Shown here: piece by piece, positions 22,473 through 23,120 of the stretch | Position numbering within the stretch: position 1 is the stretch's first letter | Layout: each line of letters begins with the position of its first letter | Assembly: GCA_934183705.1 (NCBI GenBank) | Contig: CAKPSW010000014.1 | Span: 1-23,120, forward strand | From: an uncultured Bacilli bacterium | Lineage (GTDB): Bacteria; Bacillota_I; Bacilli_A; RF39; UBA660 | Direction: 5' to 3' | Length of the DNA stretch: 23,120 nucleotides | Made by a program: the position numbers and the translations under genes | Notes under the pieces: model-generated | The model's input: the letters and a program-made list of their open reading frames with translations, nothing else | Databases searched by the model: none | What the model was told of the DNA's origin: nothing

Positions 22473-23120
22473 CTACTTTCCGCAACAGTTTTTATACTTT
22501 TTTCCCGAACCACAAGGACACAAATCATTTCTACCAACCTTAGTACTCTTCTTTTGTACTTTAGCATGGTCTTTGCTATCATTTGTTACAGTATTCTTAG
22601 CAACTTGTTTTCTCTCAATATTTTGTCTAATTTCAGATTTTAATAGATAAACACTAATATCTTTATTAATTCTAGCAAGCATTTCATCAAATAACTGATA
22701 TCCTTCCATTGTATATGCTTGTAGAGGACTAGTATTAGCATAACCTCTAAGACCAATACCATCTCTTAAATGCGTCATTGTGGAAATATGTTCCATCCAA
22801 TAATTGTCAATAACTCTAAGAGATATAGCCTTTTCAAACTCATTTCTAACCTCTTCTGGAATATCTTCAAGTTTCTCCTCATAATCCTTTAAAGCATTTT
22901 CATATATTATATCAATAACTTCACTAGGATGTCTGCCATTAATCTCTGATAAAGTAATTCTATACTTTCTAAGTAAATTTTCATTTACAGCTTCAAGGAT
23001 TTCACTATAATCATTTTCTTTTAATTTATTACTCTCCACTAAGTGTGAATTAACAATATCACTAATATATTCCTTAAAACCATTAAGAACTGTTTCATGA
23101 ATAGAATCATTATCTAATAT
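22473..23120 (-). CDS. secA: SecA preprotein translocase ATPase, C-terminal part
   Basis: SecA pushes secreted proteins through SecYEG using ATP. The frame runs open to the right edge (216 codons), so the 5' end lies outside; an apparent GTG start at 23039 is internal. Visible are the helical scaffold/wing region with W-M-E-H-I-S-T-M-T-H-L-R-D-G-I-G-L-R-G-Y and the C-terminal zinc motif C-P-C-G-S-G-K-K-Y-K-N-C-C, which binds SecB or ribosomes in other bacteria. It ends with TAG at 22473-22475. I see no strong terminator right after it. Confidence 0.96.
   Translation of the reverse strand: MLDNDSIHETVLNGFKEYISDIVNSHLVESNKLKENDYSEILEAVNENLLRKYRITLSEINGRHPSEVIDIIYENALKDYEEKLEDIPEEVRNEFEKAISLRVIDNYWMEHISTMTHLRDGIGLRGYANTSPLQAYTMEGYQLFDEMLARINKDISVYLLKSEIRQNIERKQVAKNTVTNDSKDHAKVQKKSTKVGRNDLCPCGSGKKYKNCCGK

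Noticed and set aside
1..23120. UGA read as tryptophan (Mollicutes code)
   Set aside because: Trp positions in conserved motifs (for example the sigma region 2 W-W pair) are TGG, and all genes are full length under the standard bacterial code.

Overview
The window is very AT-rich DNA from a low-GC Gram-positive bacterium (Bacillota). It most resembles an uncultured, anaerobic, fermentative gut Bacilli/Clostridia-type organism. Supporting markers are a SUF cluster with SufU and a SufU-type cysteine desulfurase, a CBS/DRTGG-type manganese pyrophosphatase, a class III fructose-1,6-bisphosphatase, a two-cluster [FeFe] hydrogenase, NrnA and strong AGGAGG ribosome sites. The species cannot be named from the sequence. 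Tryptophan is encoded by TGG. All 21 complete 3' gene ends stop with TAA or TAG and none with TGA.

Layout. 1-280: the first codons of a leftward gene with its promoter, three tandem mini-hairpins sharing one loop sequence, and a two-way terminator. 281-2165: a half-size ABC exporter between two identical 42-bp copies of the sufU 3' end and terminator. 2152-5346: a leftward suf operon in the order sufC-sufD-sufS-sufU, with an unusually short SufD and no sufB. 5365-8179: a membrane-anchored SGNH hydrolase with a pilin-like N-terminus, and a primary-type sigma factor with a long insertion. 8191-10386: ackA-nrnA operon. 10416-13494: ppaC and hydA. 13555-15637: fbp, the only rightward gene, divergent from hydA.

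15643-19742 is an accessory stretch. It holds a decayed 3' fragment of a PAP2 phosphatase gene, a two-gene unit (74-aa unknown protein and an 838-aa repeat/HEXXH protein), an 87-aa membrane protein and the intact PAP2 gene. 19749-20982 is an ECF sigma factor with its probable anti-sigma factor. 21066-22320 holds an integrase N-terminal remnant and a RhuM-family gene. 22473 to the right edge is the 3' end of secA. No gene-free stretch reaches 300 bases, and I found no tRNA, rRNA or CRISPR array.

How the genes relate. The suf genes supply Fe-S clusters, which the hydrogenase needs. AckA, PpaC, HydA and Fbp fit fermentation with substrate-level ATP formation, hydrogen release and gluconeogenesis. 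Two patterns recur. First, intrinsic terminators lie on or within about 11 nt of the stop codon, which suggests transcription uncoupled from translation. Second, two accessory modules are each bracketed by an intact upstream gene and a duplicate of that gene's 3' end, which suggests a shared insertion route.
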